Assembly: GCF_002355515.1 (NCBI RefSeq)
Contig: NZ_AP014809.1
Coordinates: 1,244,001 to 1,308,000, forward strand
Origin: Methylorubrum populi
GTDB taxonomy: Bacteria > Pseudomonadota > Alphaproteobacteria > Rhizobiales > Beijerinckiaceae
DNA: 64,000 nt
Direction of reading: 5' to 3'
The translations under genes were made by a program, and so were the position numbers. Below are positions 38,981 to 48,110 of this stretch, piece by piece; position 1 is the first letter of the stretch, and each line of letters opens with the position of its first letter. The notes below the pieces were generated by a model. That model had not been told where the DNA came from, did no database searches, and saw only the letters and a list, made by a program, of their open reading frames with translations.

Positions 38981-39928
38981 ATGCGCCTCGTCACCCTCAC
39001 CCTCAACCCGGCGATCGACCAGACCGTCACCCTCGACGCGCTGACCCCCGGCAGCGTCCACCGCGCCCGCTCGGTCTGGTCGGATGCCGGCGGCAAGGGC
39101 GTCAACGTCGCCTGCTGCCTGGCCGATTGGGGGCTGTCGATCGCCGCCACCGGCGTGCTCGGCCAGGACAACGCGGCGCCCTTCGCGCAGCTCCTCGCGG
39201 CCAAGGGGATCGACGACCGCTTCGTCTGGATCCCCGGCGAGACGCGCACCAACCTCAAGCTCCTCGATGCGGGCAGCGGCGAGACCACCGACATCAACCT
39301 GCCGGGGCTCGAATTCGGCCCCTCCACCGTCGAGGCGGTGCGCGCGGTGCTGAACGATCTCACCGCCCCCGGCAGCCTCGCGGTGCTCGCCGGCAGCCTG
39401 CCGCGCTCGGCGCCCGCCGACACCTATGCCCGGCTCACCGCCGAGCTGAAGCGGCGCGGCGCCCGCGTCGTCCTCGACGCCTCCGGGCCGCCGCTCGCCG
39501 CCGCCCTCGCGGCCGGGCGCGACAGCCTGCCCGACGCGATCAAGCCGAACCGGCATGAGCTGGAGGAATGGGCCGGGCGCCCGCTTCCCACGATTCCCGA
39601 TGTGCTGGCAGCGGCGGGAGAGCTCCAGCGCGGCGGAATCCCCCTGGTCTGCGTCTCGCTCGGGGCCGAGGGCGCCCTGTTCGTCTCGTCGGAGGGCGCG
39701 CTGCGTGCGCTGCCGCCGCCGACGCGGGTGGCGAGCACGGTCGGCGCGGGCGATGCCCTCGTCGCCGGCCTCGTCGCCGGGCTGCACGATCGCCTGGCCC
39801 TGCCCGATCTCGCCCGCCGGGCGCTGGCCTTCGCCGCGGGCAAGCTCAGCCGCACGGGAGCGAACCTGCCGCCGCGGGCGGAGGTGGAGGCGCTCGCCGC
39901 CGAGATTCAGCTCGAGCGACTCGGCTGA
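38981..39928 (+). CDS. fruK: 1-phosphofructokinase FruK
   Basis: Phosphorylates fructose 1-phosphate, the FruA product, to fructose 1,6-bisphosphate. The 315-residue PfkB-family protein starts MRLVTLTLNPAIDQTV and contains the family signatures GGKGVNVACCLADWG near residues 38-52 and STVGAGDALVAGL near 250-262, with the catalytic aspartate in GAGD. It follows fruB by 3 bp, and 255 bp of hairpin-rich DNA lie between it and fruA. Confidence 0.95.
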   Translation: MRLVTLTLNPAIDQTVTLDALTPGSVHRARSVWSDAGGKGVNVACCLADWGLSIAATGVLGQDNAAPFAQLLAAKGIDDRFVWIPGETRTNLKLLDAGSGETTDINLPGLEFGPSTVEAVRAVLNDLTAPGSLAVLAGSLPRSAPADTYARLTAELKRRGARVVLDASGPPLAAALAAGRDSLPDAIKPNRHELEEWAGRPLPTIPDVLAAAGELQRGGIPLVCVSLGAEGALFVSSEGALRALPPPTRVASTVGAGDALVAGLVAGLHDRLALPDLARRALAFAAGKLSRTGANLPPRAEVEALAAEIQLERLG

Positions 39929-39939
39929 GCGAGTGAAAA

Positions 39940-40135
39940 ATCCTCCCCCCTCTGCGGGGGAGGGTGCCTCGCGGATGCGAGGCGGGAGAGGGGAGCGACG
40001 CTTCCGGACGGTGCGGAGCCAGCCCCTCACCCGCCCCCCTTCGGGGGCCACCCTCTTCCCATCCGAGTCGGGCTTACCCGACTCGGACAAGGGAGCCGGA
40101 TATCGGGCAAGCCCGACATCCGGAGGGGAGAGGGA
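39940..40135. repeat. Array of palindromic (REP/mosaic-like) intergenic elements
   Basis: The fruK-fruA gap holds several perfect or near-perfect hairpins in a row. GCCTCGC-GGAT-GCGAGGC lies at 39966-39983. CCGAGTCGGG-CTTA-CCCGACTCGG lies at 40063-40086, a 10-bp perfect stem. CCGGATATCGGGC-AA-GCCCGACATCCGG lies at 40096-40123 with one mismatch. Between them are C/G-rich blocks of the type CCCCTC...GAGGGG. This is the look of interspersed mosaic repeats, and the RNA would form stable stems between two cistrons. No open gene is present. Confidence 0.6.
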
Positions 40136-40183
40136 GGTGCGGCGGCAGCAGGCAGATCGAAAAAGAATCCGAGGAGGAAACCC

Positions 40184-41923
40184 ATGGCACAGCTTCTGGC
40201 CGTGGTGGGAGGCGGAGACCTTTCCACCCACGCCGTCCTCGCCGCCGAGGCCCTGCGCAGGGCGGCCGGGCGGCGAAACACCCCCATCGCCCTCGAACTC
40301 CGCGGCAAGGGCACGAGCAGCAACCCGCTCCCCGAGGCGGCCATCGCCGAGGCGCGGGCCGTGCTGCTCGTCGGCGAAGGCGATCTCGGCGAGGGCCGCT
40401 TCGGGGCGCTGCACCGGGCCCGCGCGGCGATCGAGGACGTGCTCACCGACGTCAACGCCGTGTTCGACCGCCTGAGCGCCGGGGCGGAGGCCCCCTCCCC
40501 CGCCGCCTCCGCGGCGGCCGGTCCCAACAAAGCCGGTCCCAAAAGAATCGTGGCGATCACCTCCTGCCCCACCGGCATCGCCCACACCTTCATGGCGGCG
40601 GAAGGCATCCAGGCGGCGGCCCAGGCGCTGGGCCACGACGTCCGCGTCGAGACGCAAGGATCGGTCGGCGCCCGCGACGCGCTGACGGCGCCGGAGATCG
40701 CCGCGGCCGATATCGTGCTCATCGCCGCTGATACGGGGGTCGACCGCACCCGCTTTGCCGGCAAACGGGTCTACGCCACCAACACCAAGGCGGCGATCCG
40801 CGACGGCAAGGGCCTGATCGCCACCGCGCTTGCCGAGGCGCAGATGCAGCCGGCCGGCGGCACCGAGGCGACGGCCGACGGCCCCGCCCGCCCGGCGGCA
40901 GCCGAGACGAAGGCCGGCGCCTACAAGCACCTGATGACCGGCGTCTCGTTCATGCTGCCCTTCGTGGTGGCGGGCGGCCTGCTGATCGCGCTCGCCTTCG
41001 CCGTCGGCGGCATCGACGCGATGAAGCCGGAGAATGCCGGCACGCTCGGCTACGCGCTCGGCGAGATCGGCGCCAAGGCGGCCTTCGCCCTGATCGTGCC
41101 GGCGCTGGCCGGCTACATCGCCTATTCCATCGCCGACCGGCCGGGCATCGCGCCGGGCATGATCGGCGGCATGCTGGCGGCGAACCTCCAGGCGGGCTTT
41201 CTCGGGGGCATCGCGGCGGGTTTCATCGCCGGCTACACCGCGCGCTTCCTCAACCGGCACATTCGGCTGCACAAGAATCTGGAGGGCCTGAAACCCGTCC
41301 TGATCCTGCCGCTGCTGGCCACCACGATCACCGGCCTGCTGATGGTCTACGTCGTCGGCGTGCCGGTGGCGGCCGTGCTCGCCGCGCTCACCGACTGGCT
41401 CAAGGGCATGCAGGGGGCGAGCGCCCTGGTGCTCGGCCTCGTCCTCGGCGGGATGATGGCGGTCGATATGGGCGGGCCGATCAACAAGGCCGCCTACGCC
41501 TCCGCCGCCGCACTGCTCTCCTCGGGCGTCGATGCGCCGATGGCAGCGGTGATGCTCGGCGGCATGACGCCCCCGCTCGGGATCGCGCTGGCCACCCGCC
41601 TGTTCCCGTCCCGCTTCACCGCGCCGGAGCGCGAGGCCGGCGGCGCGGCGGCCGTGCTCGGGGTCGCCTTCATCACAGAGGGCGCGATCCCGTTTGCCGC
41701 TGCCGACCCGCTGCGGGTGATCCCCTCCATGGTCGCGGGCTCGGCGGTCGCGGGCGCCATCGCCCTGACCTCGGGCGTCACCCTCAAGGTGCCCCATGGC
41801 GGCCTGTTCGTGCTGCCGATCCCCAACGCCGTCACCAACGTGACGGGCGCCCTGATCGCGCTCGCCGTCGGCACCCTCGTGACCGGACTGCTAGTCGGCC
41901 TCCTCAAGAAGCGGACCGCCTGA
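40184..41923 (+). CDS. fruA: Fructose PTS permease EIIBC, FruA
   Basis: The 579-residue membrane permease transports and phosphorylates fructose to fructose 1-phosphate. It has a degenerate N-terminal EIIB' domain and a functional EIIB domain with active cysteine C128 in AITSCPTGIAHTF. The C-terminal EIIC domain of about eight to ten TM spans starts near residue 245 (HLMTGVSFMLPFVVAGGLLI) with the conserved AVDMGGPINKAAYA loop. It receives phosphate from FruB. It is followed by a hairpin and the oprB porin gene. Confidence 0.93.
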   Translation: MAQLLAVVGGGDLSTHAVLAAEALRRAAGRRNTPIALELRGKGTSSNPLPEAAIAEARAVLLVGEGDLGEGRFGALHRARAAIEDVLTDVNAVFDRLSAGAEAPSPAASAAAGPNKAGPKRIVAITSCPTGIAHTFMAAEGIQAAAQALGHDVRVETQGSVGARDALTAPEIAAADIVLIAADTGVDRTRFAGKRVYATNTKAAIRDGKGLIATALAEAQMQPAGGTEATADGPARPAAAETKAGAYKHLMTGVSFMLPFVVAGGLLIALAFAVGGIDAMKPENAGTLGYALGEIGAKAAFALIVPALAGYIAYSIADRPGIAPGMIGGMLAANLQAGFLGGIAAGFIAGYTARFLNRHIRLHKNLEGLKPVLILPLLATTITGLLMVYVVGVPVAAVLAALTDWLKGMQGASALVLGLVLGGMMAVDMGGPINKAAYASAAALLSSGVDAPMAAVMLGGMTPPLGIALATRLFPSRFTAPEREAGGAAAVLGVAFITEGAIPFAAADPLRVIPSMVAGSAVAGAIALTSGVTLKVPHGGLFVLPIPNAVTNVTGALIALAVGTLVTGLLVGLLKKRTA

Positions 41924-41932
41924 GCGGCCGGA

Positions 41933-41955
41933 CCGCGCCGGACCGACCGGCGCGG
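41933..41955. terminator. Perfect 9-bp hairpin after fruA, without T-run
   Basis: CCGCGCCGG-ACCGA-CCGGCGCGG starts 10 bp past the fruA stop. There is no poly-T tract. It may stabilise the fruA transcript or partly end transcription before oprB. Confidence 0.4.
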
Positions 41956-42083
41956 CCACCTCGCGAGCAGCGGACGCAGCCGTTCGCTGCCCAAAATTGC
42001 AACTTTAAGTAAATAAGTACCGGAGCTACATCCGGGAATGAGCGTGAAAGATAAAGCCAAATTCTCATCGGAGGGGGGATGAC

Positions 42084-43589
42084 ATGAACGCTGGGAAGGC
42101 AGCATGGGCCGCACTCGGCCTCGGCACGATGCTCGGGATCGGCGCGGCGCCGGCCGAAGCGCAGGACCGACCCGCGCCGCCGGGCCTCGCGCAGGCGGAG
42201 AACGGGGCGCCCGCCCTCGTCCGGCGCCCGGCCCTGCGCCGGATCGCGCGGCGGGCACCGCCGCCCCGGCCCTTCGGCAATGACGGCAGCGCCGCGGCGG
42301 CGGCCGACGTGCTCGGCCAGACCGCGACGCCCCCCGCCCTGCCGCCGGGGACGTTCGATCTCGGCAACGGCCTGTCGTTCCTCCTGAACTATACGGGACA
42401 GGCGGCGGCCAACCCGATCGGCGGCATCCGCCAGGGCTCGGCCTACGCCGGGCAGCTCTTCTTCGGCATCGACGGCGACCTGCAGCGGCTCGCCGGGATC
42501 GAGGGCGGCTCGTTCCACGTCGCGGTCACCAACCGCCACGGCCGCAACCTCGCCAACGACGTCATCGGCAACAACACGAGTGTGCAGGAGATCTTCGGGG
42601 GCGGCCAGACCACGCGGCTGACGCTGCTCTCCTATCAGCAGAAGCTGTTCGATAACCGACTCGACATCGAAGTCGGGCGCTTGGTGGCGAACATCAACTT
42701 CCTCAACTCGCCGATCTACTGCAACTTCCAGACGAACTCCGCCTGCGGCAACCCGACCTTCGTGTTCAAGACCTCGAACTTCACCTTCTGGCCGGTGGCG
42801 AGCTGGGGCGGGCACGCCAAGGCGTGGCTGACCGACCGGGTGTTCTTCCATGTCGGCGCCTACGAGGTGAACCCGCTGCACCAGCAGCCCGGCGACAACG
42901 GCCTCGACTTCTCGACCAAGGGCGCAACCGGCGCGATCGTGCCGTTCGAACTCGGCTACTCCACGACGTTCGCCAACGACGAACTGCCCCGGAACTACGG
43001 TATCGGCGGCTGGATCGACCGCTCCGACTACACGGATCCGGTGCGCGACGTGGCGGGCGGCCGGGCGGTGCTGACGGGGCTGTCCCCCGCCACCCGCTTC
43101 GGTCGCTCGGGCATCTACGCCCGCTTCGACCAGATGGTCTGGCGCCCCGACCCGAAGGGCATCCAGGGCCTGACCCTGTTCGGCGTCGCCATGGCCGGCA
43201 CCGGGGGCCGGCTGGTCGAGGATTACTTCCTGGAGATCGGCGCGCTGCAGACCGGCACCTTCGCCGGGCGGCCCTACGACACGGTGGGCTTCGTCATCAA
43301 CACCCAGGCGTTCAGCCCGCTGGCCCTCGGCAACATCGAGGCGGCGCAGGCCTCGCTGGGCCTGTTCCGCGCGATCCCGAGGCAGCAGATCATGATGGAG
43401 CTGAACTACGGGCTGCAGGTCACGCCGGCGATCCGGCTGACGCCGAACCTGCAATACATCGTCAACCCGGACCAGACCCGGTTTCCGTACTACCCGAAGA
43501 ACATCCCCGACGCCTTCGTCATCGGCGCCAAGCTCTCGGTGGACCTGTTCACCCTGGCCGGCCTCGCCAAGGGGCCGGGCAGCCCATGA
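42084..43589 (+). CDS. OprB-family carbohydrate-selective outer-membrane porin
   Basis: The 501-residue product has a signal peptide (MNAGKAAWAALGLGTMLGIG, cleavage after AEA) and a linker of about 60 residues. An OprB-type beta-barrel follows with many alternating aromatic strands (NGLSFLLNYTGQAAANPIGG, FHVGAYEVNP, FVIGAKLSVDLFTLAG at the end). ATG 42084 follows GGAGGGGGG. Downstream of fruA, it most likely lets fructose cross the outer membrane. Its own AT-rich upstream region (41990-42060) may hold a separate promoter. Confidence 0.85.
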   Translation: MNAGKAAWAALGLGTMLGIGAAPAEAQDRPAPPGLAQAENGAPALVRRPALRRIARRAPPPRPFGNDGSAAAAADVLGQTATPPALPPGTFDLGNGLSFLLNYTGQAAANPIGGIRQGSAYAGQLFFGIDGDLQRLAGIEGGSFHVAVTNRHGRNLANDVIGNNTSVQEIFGGGQTTRLTLLSYQQKLFDNRLDIEVGRLVANINFLNSPIYCNFQTNSACGNPTFVFKTSNFTFWPVASWGGHAKAWLTDRVFFHVGAYEVNPLHQQPGDNGLDFSTKGATGAIVPFELGYSTTFANDELPRNYGIGGWIDRSDYTDPVRDVAGGRAVLTGLSPATRFGRSGIYARFDQMVWRPDPKGIQGLTLFGVAMAGTGGRLVEDYFLEIGALQTGTFAGRPYDTVGFVINTQAFSPLALGNIEAAQASLGLFRAIPRQQIMMELNYGLQVTPAIRLTPNLQYIVNPDQTRFPYYPKNIPDAFVIGAKLSVDLFTLAGLAKGPGSP

Positions 43590-43599
43590 CGCGGCCCAA

Positions 43600-43629
43600 C
43601 AAAAAGCGGCGCGCCTATGAGGCGCGCCG
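43600..43629 (-). terminator. Intrinsic terminator on the reverse strand
   Basis: The stem CGGCGCGCC-TATGA-GGCGCGCCG (43607-43629) is followed on the reverse strand by CTTTTTG. It can end transcription of the reverse-strand gene that stops at 43765. It lies just after oprB (stop 43589), so it may also help from the other side. Confidence 0.65.
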
Positions 43630-43764
43630 GCTGAGGTGACTCGCGGTCTCAGGAACGAGTCACAGGATAATATGCAATATACCACGCAATGTCTGTGGCC
43701 TTCCGGCGACAGCGCCCCCTTGCTCACAGTTTTGTGAGGGTCGGGCGACGCCGATCGCGGCGGA

Positions 43765-44826
43765 TCAGCGCTTCGCCAGGGCGTCGGCGAAGGCGACGAT
43801 GCGGTTGCGGGCGTAGGTCGGCACCCCGGCGCTGATCGAGCTGCCGGTGTTGAACGAGGAATTGCCCATCAGCACCTGCACCGGCAGCAGGTTCTTCAGC
43901 ACCGGCACGCGGGCATATTCCTGCTTGCGCTCCAGCACGTCGGCCTTGATCGCGAGCGCCATGTAGGTCGTCACCACGGTCCGGTTCGGATCGTCGGGGG
44001 CCGGCTGCATCACCGCCAGGAACTTGCCGAAGCGCAGGATCTGGTTGACCCAGAAGATCGTCTGTTCGAGCCCGCCGGCCACGGGCGTGTCGATCTTCGT
44101 GAGCGCGGAGAGGCCCGCGGCCTCGGCCGGCGGCAGCACCCGCAACTCGCTCTGGAACGAGACGAACTCGGCGACCTTCTTCGAAGTGCCGAGTTCGAGC
44201 TTGTTGGCGAGCTTCACGCCCAGCGGCAGCTTGCCTTCGAGATCGTAGCGCGACTCGATGCAGACGCCCCCCGCCCCGCACCAGGGCCGGTCGGGGCGCT
44301 TCGCGAAGGCGGCGGCCGGGTCCTTGGTCGGCGTCGCCTCGGCCGGATCGAGCCGCTTGTGGCGGATCACCGGGTCCATCTTGGCCAGGAAGTCGAGATT
44401 GGCGAAGGCCGAAAGATCAATGGCGGAGGGCGGCTTGGCCACGACGAAGCGGCCTTCCGCGACATAGACCTTCAGGGTCTCGTGGCGCTGCTTGGCGACG
44501 CCGTTCACCGTCTGGGTGTAGTCGGGCTCGGTATAGCCGGGCCAGGGGCTCAGCGCCGCGGCCTCCTGCGGCCGGCTCTTGCGCCACGCCTCGAAGGCGA
44601 TCAATCCGCTCTCCGGGTTGGTCGAGGCGGCCTCGCGGTGGTCGCTGAACAGCACCGTCCCAGGCTTGAGGCTCGCGGCGTCGCCTGGGGTCAGGGCCGG
44701 CACGTCCTTGACCCGGTCGGAGACCAGGGCGGCGGGCTTCGGGAGATCTTTCGCCGCCTCCTGCGCCTGGGCCGGCACGGCCAGCGCGAGCGCGACGACA
44801 AGGGCGGCCGGAAATTGCCTGGGCAA
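43765..44826 (-). CDS. Exported protein of unknown function, 353 aa
   Basis: Starts at TTG 44826 behind GAGGTCC. The product has a signal peptide (residues 1-21, PRQFPAALVVALALAVPAQA) and a mature periplasmic domain with one cysteine pair (WCGAGGVCIESRYDLEGKLP). The C-terminal segment NSSFNTGSSISAGVPTYARN is notable. No domain is recognised. It lies 48 bp downstream of a penicillin-binding protein gene on the same strand, so a role in the cell envelope is likely by neighbourhood only. Confidence 0.75.
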   Translation of the reverse strand: MPRQFPAALVVALALAVPAQAQEAAKDLPKPAALVSDRVKDVPALTPGDAASLKPGTVLFSDHREAASTNPESGLIAFEAWRKSRPQEAAALSPWPGYTEPDYTQTVNGVAKQRHETLKVYVAEGRFVVAKPPSAIDLSAFANLDFLAKMDPVIRHKRLDPAEATPTKDPAAAFAKRPDRPWCGAGGVCIESRYDLEGKLPLGVKLANKLELGTSKKVAEFVSFQSELRVLPPAEAAGLSALTKIDTPVAGGLEQTIFWVNQILRFGKFLAVMQPAPDDPNRTVVTTYMALAIKADVLERKQEYARVPVLKNLLPVQVLMGNSSFNTGSSISAGVPTYARNRIVAFADALAKR

Positions 44827-44874
44827 AGCGGACCTCGGATGAGTCGATGAGGGAAGGCGTCGAAGGATGCGGCG

Positions 44875-47800
44875 TCAGTAGCCGGGATCGTCGCCGAACA
44901 GATAGTCGGGATCGCGACGGCGCTGGCGGGCGCGGGAGCCGCCGTCATCGTCGAAGGGCGAGCCGAACGGCACCGGGTTGACCTGCCCGTAGCGGTCGCG
45001 GCCGGGCCAGGCCTGCGGTTCCTCCCGGCGGTCCCGGCGCAGGCCCCAGGGATCGTCCGTCTCGGCGCTGCGCCGCTGCGCGAAGGGATCTTCGGTGGGC
45101 CGGCGCCCGCCCGGCAGGTTGCCGAAGAGGTCGCCGGCGACATCCGCCCCGTCCTCGGCATTGCCGTAATCGCCGTCCTCGGCATCGGGCCGCATGGCGA
45201 AGAGCGTCTCGCGGGGCACCAGCGCGTATTGGGTGTCGGCGACTTGGCCCCCCTTGAGGCGGAAATGCTCGATGAAGCCTCCGCCGGCCACGCGCTGGCC
45301 GCTCCGCGGCTCGATCGGCAGGTCGGCGATGAGCGCCTTCGCCTCGGGCGAGGGCGGCGCCAGCGGCGTGCGCGCCACGCCGTTGGCCCAGGCCGCCTGG
45401 AAGATCGCCTTGGCGATCGGCACCGCGACGTGGCCGCCGGTCTGGCCGCGGCCGAGGGTGCGGCGCACGCCGTCGGCGTTGTCGTAGCCGGCCCAGACCA
45501 CGACGGTGATCTCGTTCGAGAAGCCGGCGAACCACGCGTCGTTCTCGTTCTCCGACGTGCCGGTCTTTCCGGCAACGTAGGACGAGATGCCCGAGAGCGC
45601 CGCGGCGGTGCCGTGCTGGGTCACGCCCTGGAGCATGGTCTTGAGCTGGTAGAACGCGACCCGGTCGGCCGAGCCGATCCGCACCGGTGCCTTGTCGGGA
45701 TGGCTGTAGACCGGCTTGCCGTCGCGCTCGACCGCCTCGAGGGCGTACGCGCTGGGGCGCGCGCCCTCATTGGCGATGGCGGCGTAGAAGCTCGCCAGAT
45801 CGATCATCCGCACCGGCTGGGCGCCGAGCACGAAGGGATAGTAGCGCTCGCACTCGGCGTAGAGCTGGGCCTCCAGCGCGATGTCGCAGACCCGCTGCAG
45901 GCTGTCGGGGGCCTTGGGTGCGATGCCGCCCTGGAGCAGGCGGGCGGTCACGAGGTTCTTCGAGAATTCGAGCCCGCGCCGGATCGTCGTCGCCCCGGAG
46001 CCGCCGCCATCGTAGTTCTTGGGCGACCAGGAATCGCCGACCCCGCCGATCGGCGGCAGGGTCACGGCGGAATCCATCACCAGGGTGTTGGGCTGGAGCC
46101 CGGCGTTCAGCGCGGCGAGATAGGTCAGCGGCTTCAGGGTCGAGCCCGGCTGGCGCACGGTCTGCGTCACCCGGTTGAGCTGGCTCAAGGGGTAGGAGAA
46201 GCCCCCGCTCATCGCCAGGATCTTTCCGGTCCGGTTCTCCAGCACGAGGGCCGCGCCCTGCACGGTGGGGCGCACCCGGAGATCCGCGCGGAGGTTGCCC
46301 TTGCCCTCGCGCAGGCGCACCCGCACGGCATCGTAGAGCTGGAGCTTTCCCCGCGCCGGGCCGGGCTCCAGGCTCGCGACCCGTCCATCGGGTAGACCGA
46401 CCCGGGTGCCGTTCTTGCCCGTCTGGAGCACGACGGCGAGCGGCCAGCGCACGTCGTAGAGCGGCGGCCGGGCGGAGATCAGCGCGCGCTGCCAAGCAGG
46501 CTGCACCGCGGGCTTGGCCGGCGCCTTCGCGGCGGCCGCCTTCCGCGCGCCCTTCTTCGGCTCGGGGGCGGGCGTCGGCTCGGCGGCGGGCTCCGGCGCG
46601 GGTGCGGCGGCCTCGATCCGCTTGATCGCTTCGGAAAGATTCAGCTCCGGCCCCTCGTAGCGGGCGCGGCCGGTGCCGCGCTCGTAGGTGGCGAGCCCCT
46701 CCTGCAGCGCGTTCTCCAGCGCGCTCTGCAGGCCGGCATTCACCGTAGCGCGCACGGTGTAGCTCGCGCTGGTGAGCGACTCGAGCCCGGCGAAGGTGCG
46801 CGCCTCGCGGGCGACGTGATCGACGAGGTAGAAGCCGGAATCCTGGCGCGCGACGTCCGGCGGCTTGATGCCGAGATCCGAGGCCATCGCGGCATTCATC
46901 TGCGCCTCGGTGATCGTGCCCTCCTCCTTCATCCGGCTGAGCACGTAGGCGCGCCGCTCCCGCGCCCGCTCGGGATACTTGTCGGGGCTGTAGTAGTTCG
47001 GGCCCTTCGGCAGGCCGGCGAGCAGGGCGGCCTCGGGGAGTGTGAGGGCGCCCACCGACTTCCCGAACCAGCTGCGCGCGGCCATCTCGATGCCGTAGGC
47101 GCCGCGGCCGAGATAGATCCCGTTGAGGTAGAGCCCGAGGATCTGCGGCTTGGTCTGGAGCCGCTCCAGCCGCGAGGCCACGATCATCTCGCGAATCTTG
47201 CGCTCGTAGGTGACGTCGTCGCCCACCGAGAGGTTCTTGACCACCTGCTGCGTAATGGTCGAGCCGCCGGCCGGGCGCCCCGGCGAGGCGAGGTTGCCGA
47301 CGAAGGCGCGGATCACCCCGCGCTCGTCGATGCCGTGATGCTGGTAGAAGCGCTTGTCCTCCGCCGCGACGAAGGCCTTTTGCACGAGGTCGGGCACGCC
47401 GCTGATCGGCACGACGAGGCGGCGCCCATGCGTTTCGAAGGTCTCGGAATAGGGCTTGCCCGCCGCATCGAGGATCACGCTGGCGCTGGGCAGCTTGATG
47501 TCGCGCAGGGCCTCGGCCGAGGGCAGGTCCTTCACGGCGTTGTTGTAGAAGGCGATCACCGCCCCCGCCTCGAAGGGGGAATTGGCCGGGTTCTCGCCCT
47601 TGCAGAACTGCTTGTAGCTCGTGTTCAGCTCGTTGAGATCGAGCCCGTGCAGGATCTTGGGCGCGTTGTCGCCCGCCACCGCGCTCGGATCCTCCATGGC
47701 GGTGGAGATCAGCTCGTCGAGGTTGATGTCCTCGATGTCGAAGGACTTGCGCATGTGGGCGCAGCCGTCGCGCAGGATCGCCACGACCTCCGCGCCGTCC

Positions 47801-47898
47801 TTGGCGGGGTCGAACTGGGTTCGCACCGCGTCGGGCCGCGTCGTGACCTGTGACAGGGTCAGCGCGGTCGCGAACAGCTTGATCAGGATGGCGTTCAT
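44875..47898 (-). CDS. Bifunctional penicillin-binding protein, PBP1A class (GT51 plus transpeptidase)
   Basis: A 1007-residue murein synthase. The start ATG 47898 precedes a short hydrophobic anchor (NAILIKLFATALTLSQV). About 100 residues without a known fold come before the glycosyltransferase domain, whose catalytic glutamate is in AAEDKRFYQHHG (E180). The transpeptidase has STLK at 586-589, SKN near 646-648 and KTGT at 778-781. An Ala/Pro/Lys linker lies near 430-465, and the C-terminus is a long Arg/Asp-rich disordered tail. The usual PBP1A is about 800-850 residues. Confidence 0.9.
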   Translation of the reverse strand: MNAILIKLFATALTLSQVTTRPDAVRTQFDPAKDGAEVVAILRDGCAHMRKSFDIEDINLDELISTAMEDPSAVAGDNAPKILHGLDLNELNTSYKQFCKGENPANSPFEAGAVIAFYNNAVKDLPSAEALRDIKLPSASVILDAAGKPYSETFETHGRRLVVPISGVPDLVQKAFVAAEDKRFYQHHGIDERGVIRAFVGNLASPGRPAGGSTITQQVVKNLSVGDDVTYERKIREMIVASRLERLQTKPQILGLYLNGIYLGRGAYGIEMAARSWFGKSVGALTLPEAALLAGLPKGPNYYSPDKYPERARERRAYVLSRMKEEGTITEAQMNAAMASDLGIKPPDVARQDSGFYLVDHVAREARTFAGLESLTSASYTVRATVNAGLQSALENALQEGLATYERGTGRARYEGPELNLSEAIKRIEAAAPAPEPAAEPTPAPEPKKGARKAAAAKAPAKPAVQPAWQRALISARPPLYDVRWPLAVVLQTGKNGTRVGLPDGRVASLEPGPARGKLQLYDAVRVRLREGKGNLRADLRVRPTVQGAALVLENRTGKILAMSGGFSYPLSQLNRVTQTVRQPGSTLKPLTYLAALNAGLQPNTLVMDSAVTLPPIGGVGDSWSPKNYDGGGSGATTIRRGLEFSKNLVTARLLQGGIAPKAPDSLQRVCDIALEAQLYAECERYYPFVLGAQPVRMIDLASFYAAIANEGARPSAYALEAVERDGKPVYSHPDKAPVRIGSADRVAFYQLKTMLQGVTQHGTAAALSGISSYVAGKTGTSENENDAWFAGFSNEITVVVWAGYDNADGVRRTLGRGQTGGHVAVPIAKAIFQAAWANGVARTPLAPPSPEAKALIADLPIEPRSGQRVAGGGFIEHFRLKGGQVADTQYALVPRETLFAMRPDAEDGDYGNAEDGADVAGDLFGNLPGGRRPTEDPFAQRRSAETDDPWGLRRDRREEPQAWPGRDRYGQVNPVPFGSPFDDDGGSRARQRRRDPDYLFGDDPGY

Positions 47899-48042
47899 CG
47901 AGCGTTTGAGGATTCCGGCCGGCCACGCCACGGACAGCGTGTCGGTGCCGATCAAGCGGCGCACAACGCGGCTGATTTATGGACGCGCTCGCCCGGACGC
48001 CACGGGGCGGGCACGGAACGGGGCTGCGCGGCTCGCACGACG

Positions 48043-48073
48043 AAAAGGGGCGACCGCTGCGCGCGATCGCCCC
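48043..48073 (-). terminator. Intrinsic terminator after flagellin 1
   Basis: On the reverse strand the stem GGGGCGA...TCGCCCC (48047-48073) is followed directly by TTTT (48043-48046). It lies about 40 bp after the flagellin stop codon at 48111. Confidence 0.7.
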
Positions 48074-48110
48074 CGAAACCCAGCCCTCTCGCGCGGATCG
48101 ATGCCGCCGG

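Noticed and set aside
39929-40183. A possible CRISPR array
   Set aside because: The stems differ in sequence and have no regular direct repeat or equal spacers; they are palindromic intergenic elements.
36575-41797. A stop-free reverse-strand frame of 1740 codons opposite the fructose genes
   Set aside because: It is antisense to fruB, fruK and fruA, which have clear families. Its residues are skewed to Arg, Gly, Ala and His, a common artefact of GC-rich codons.
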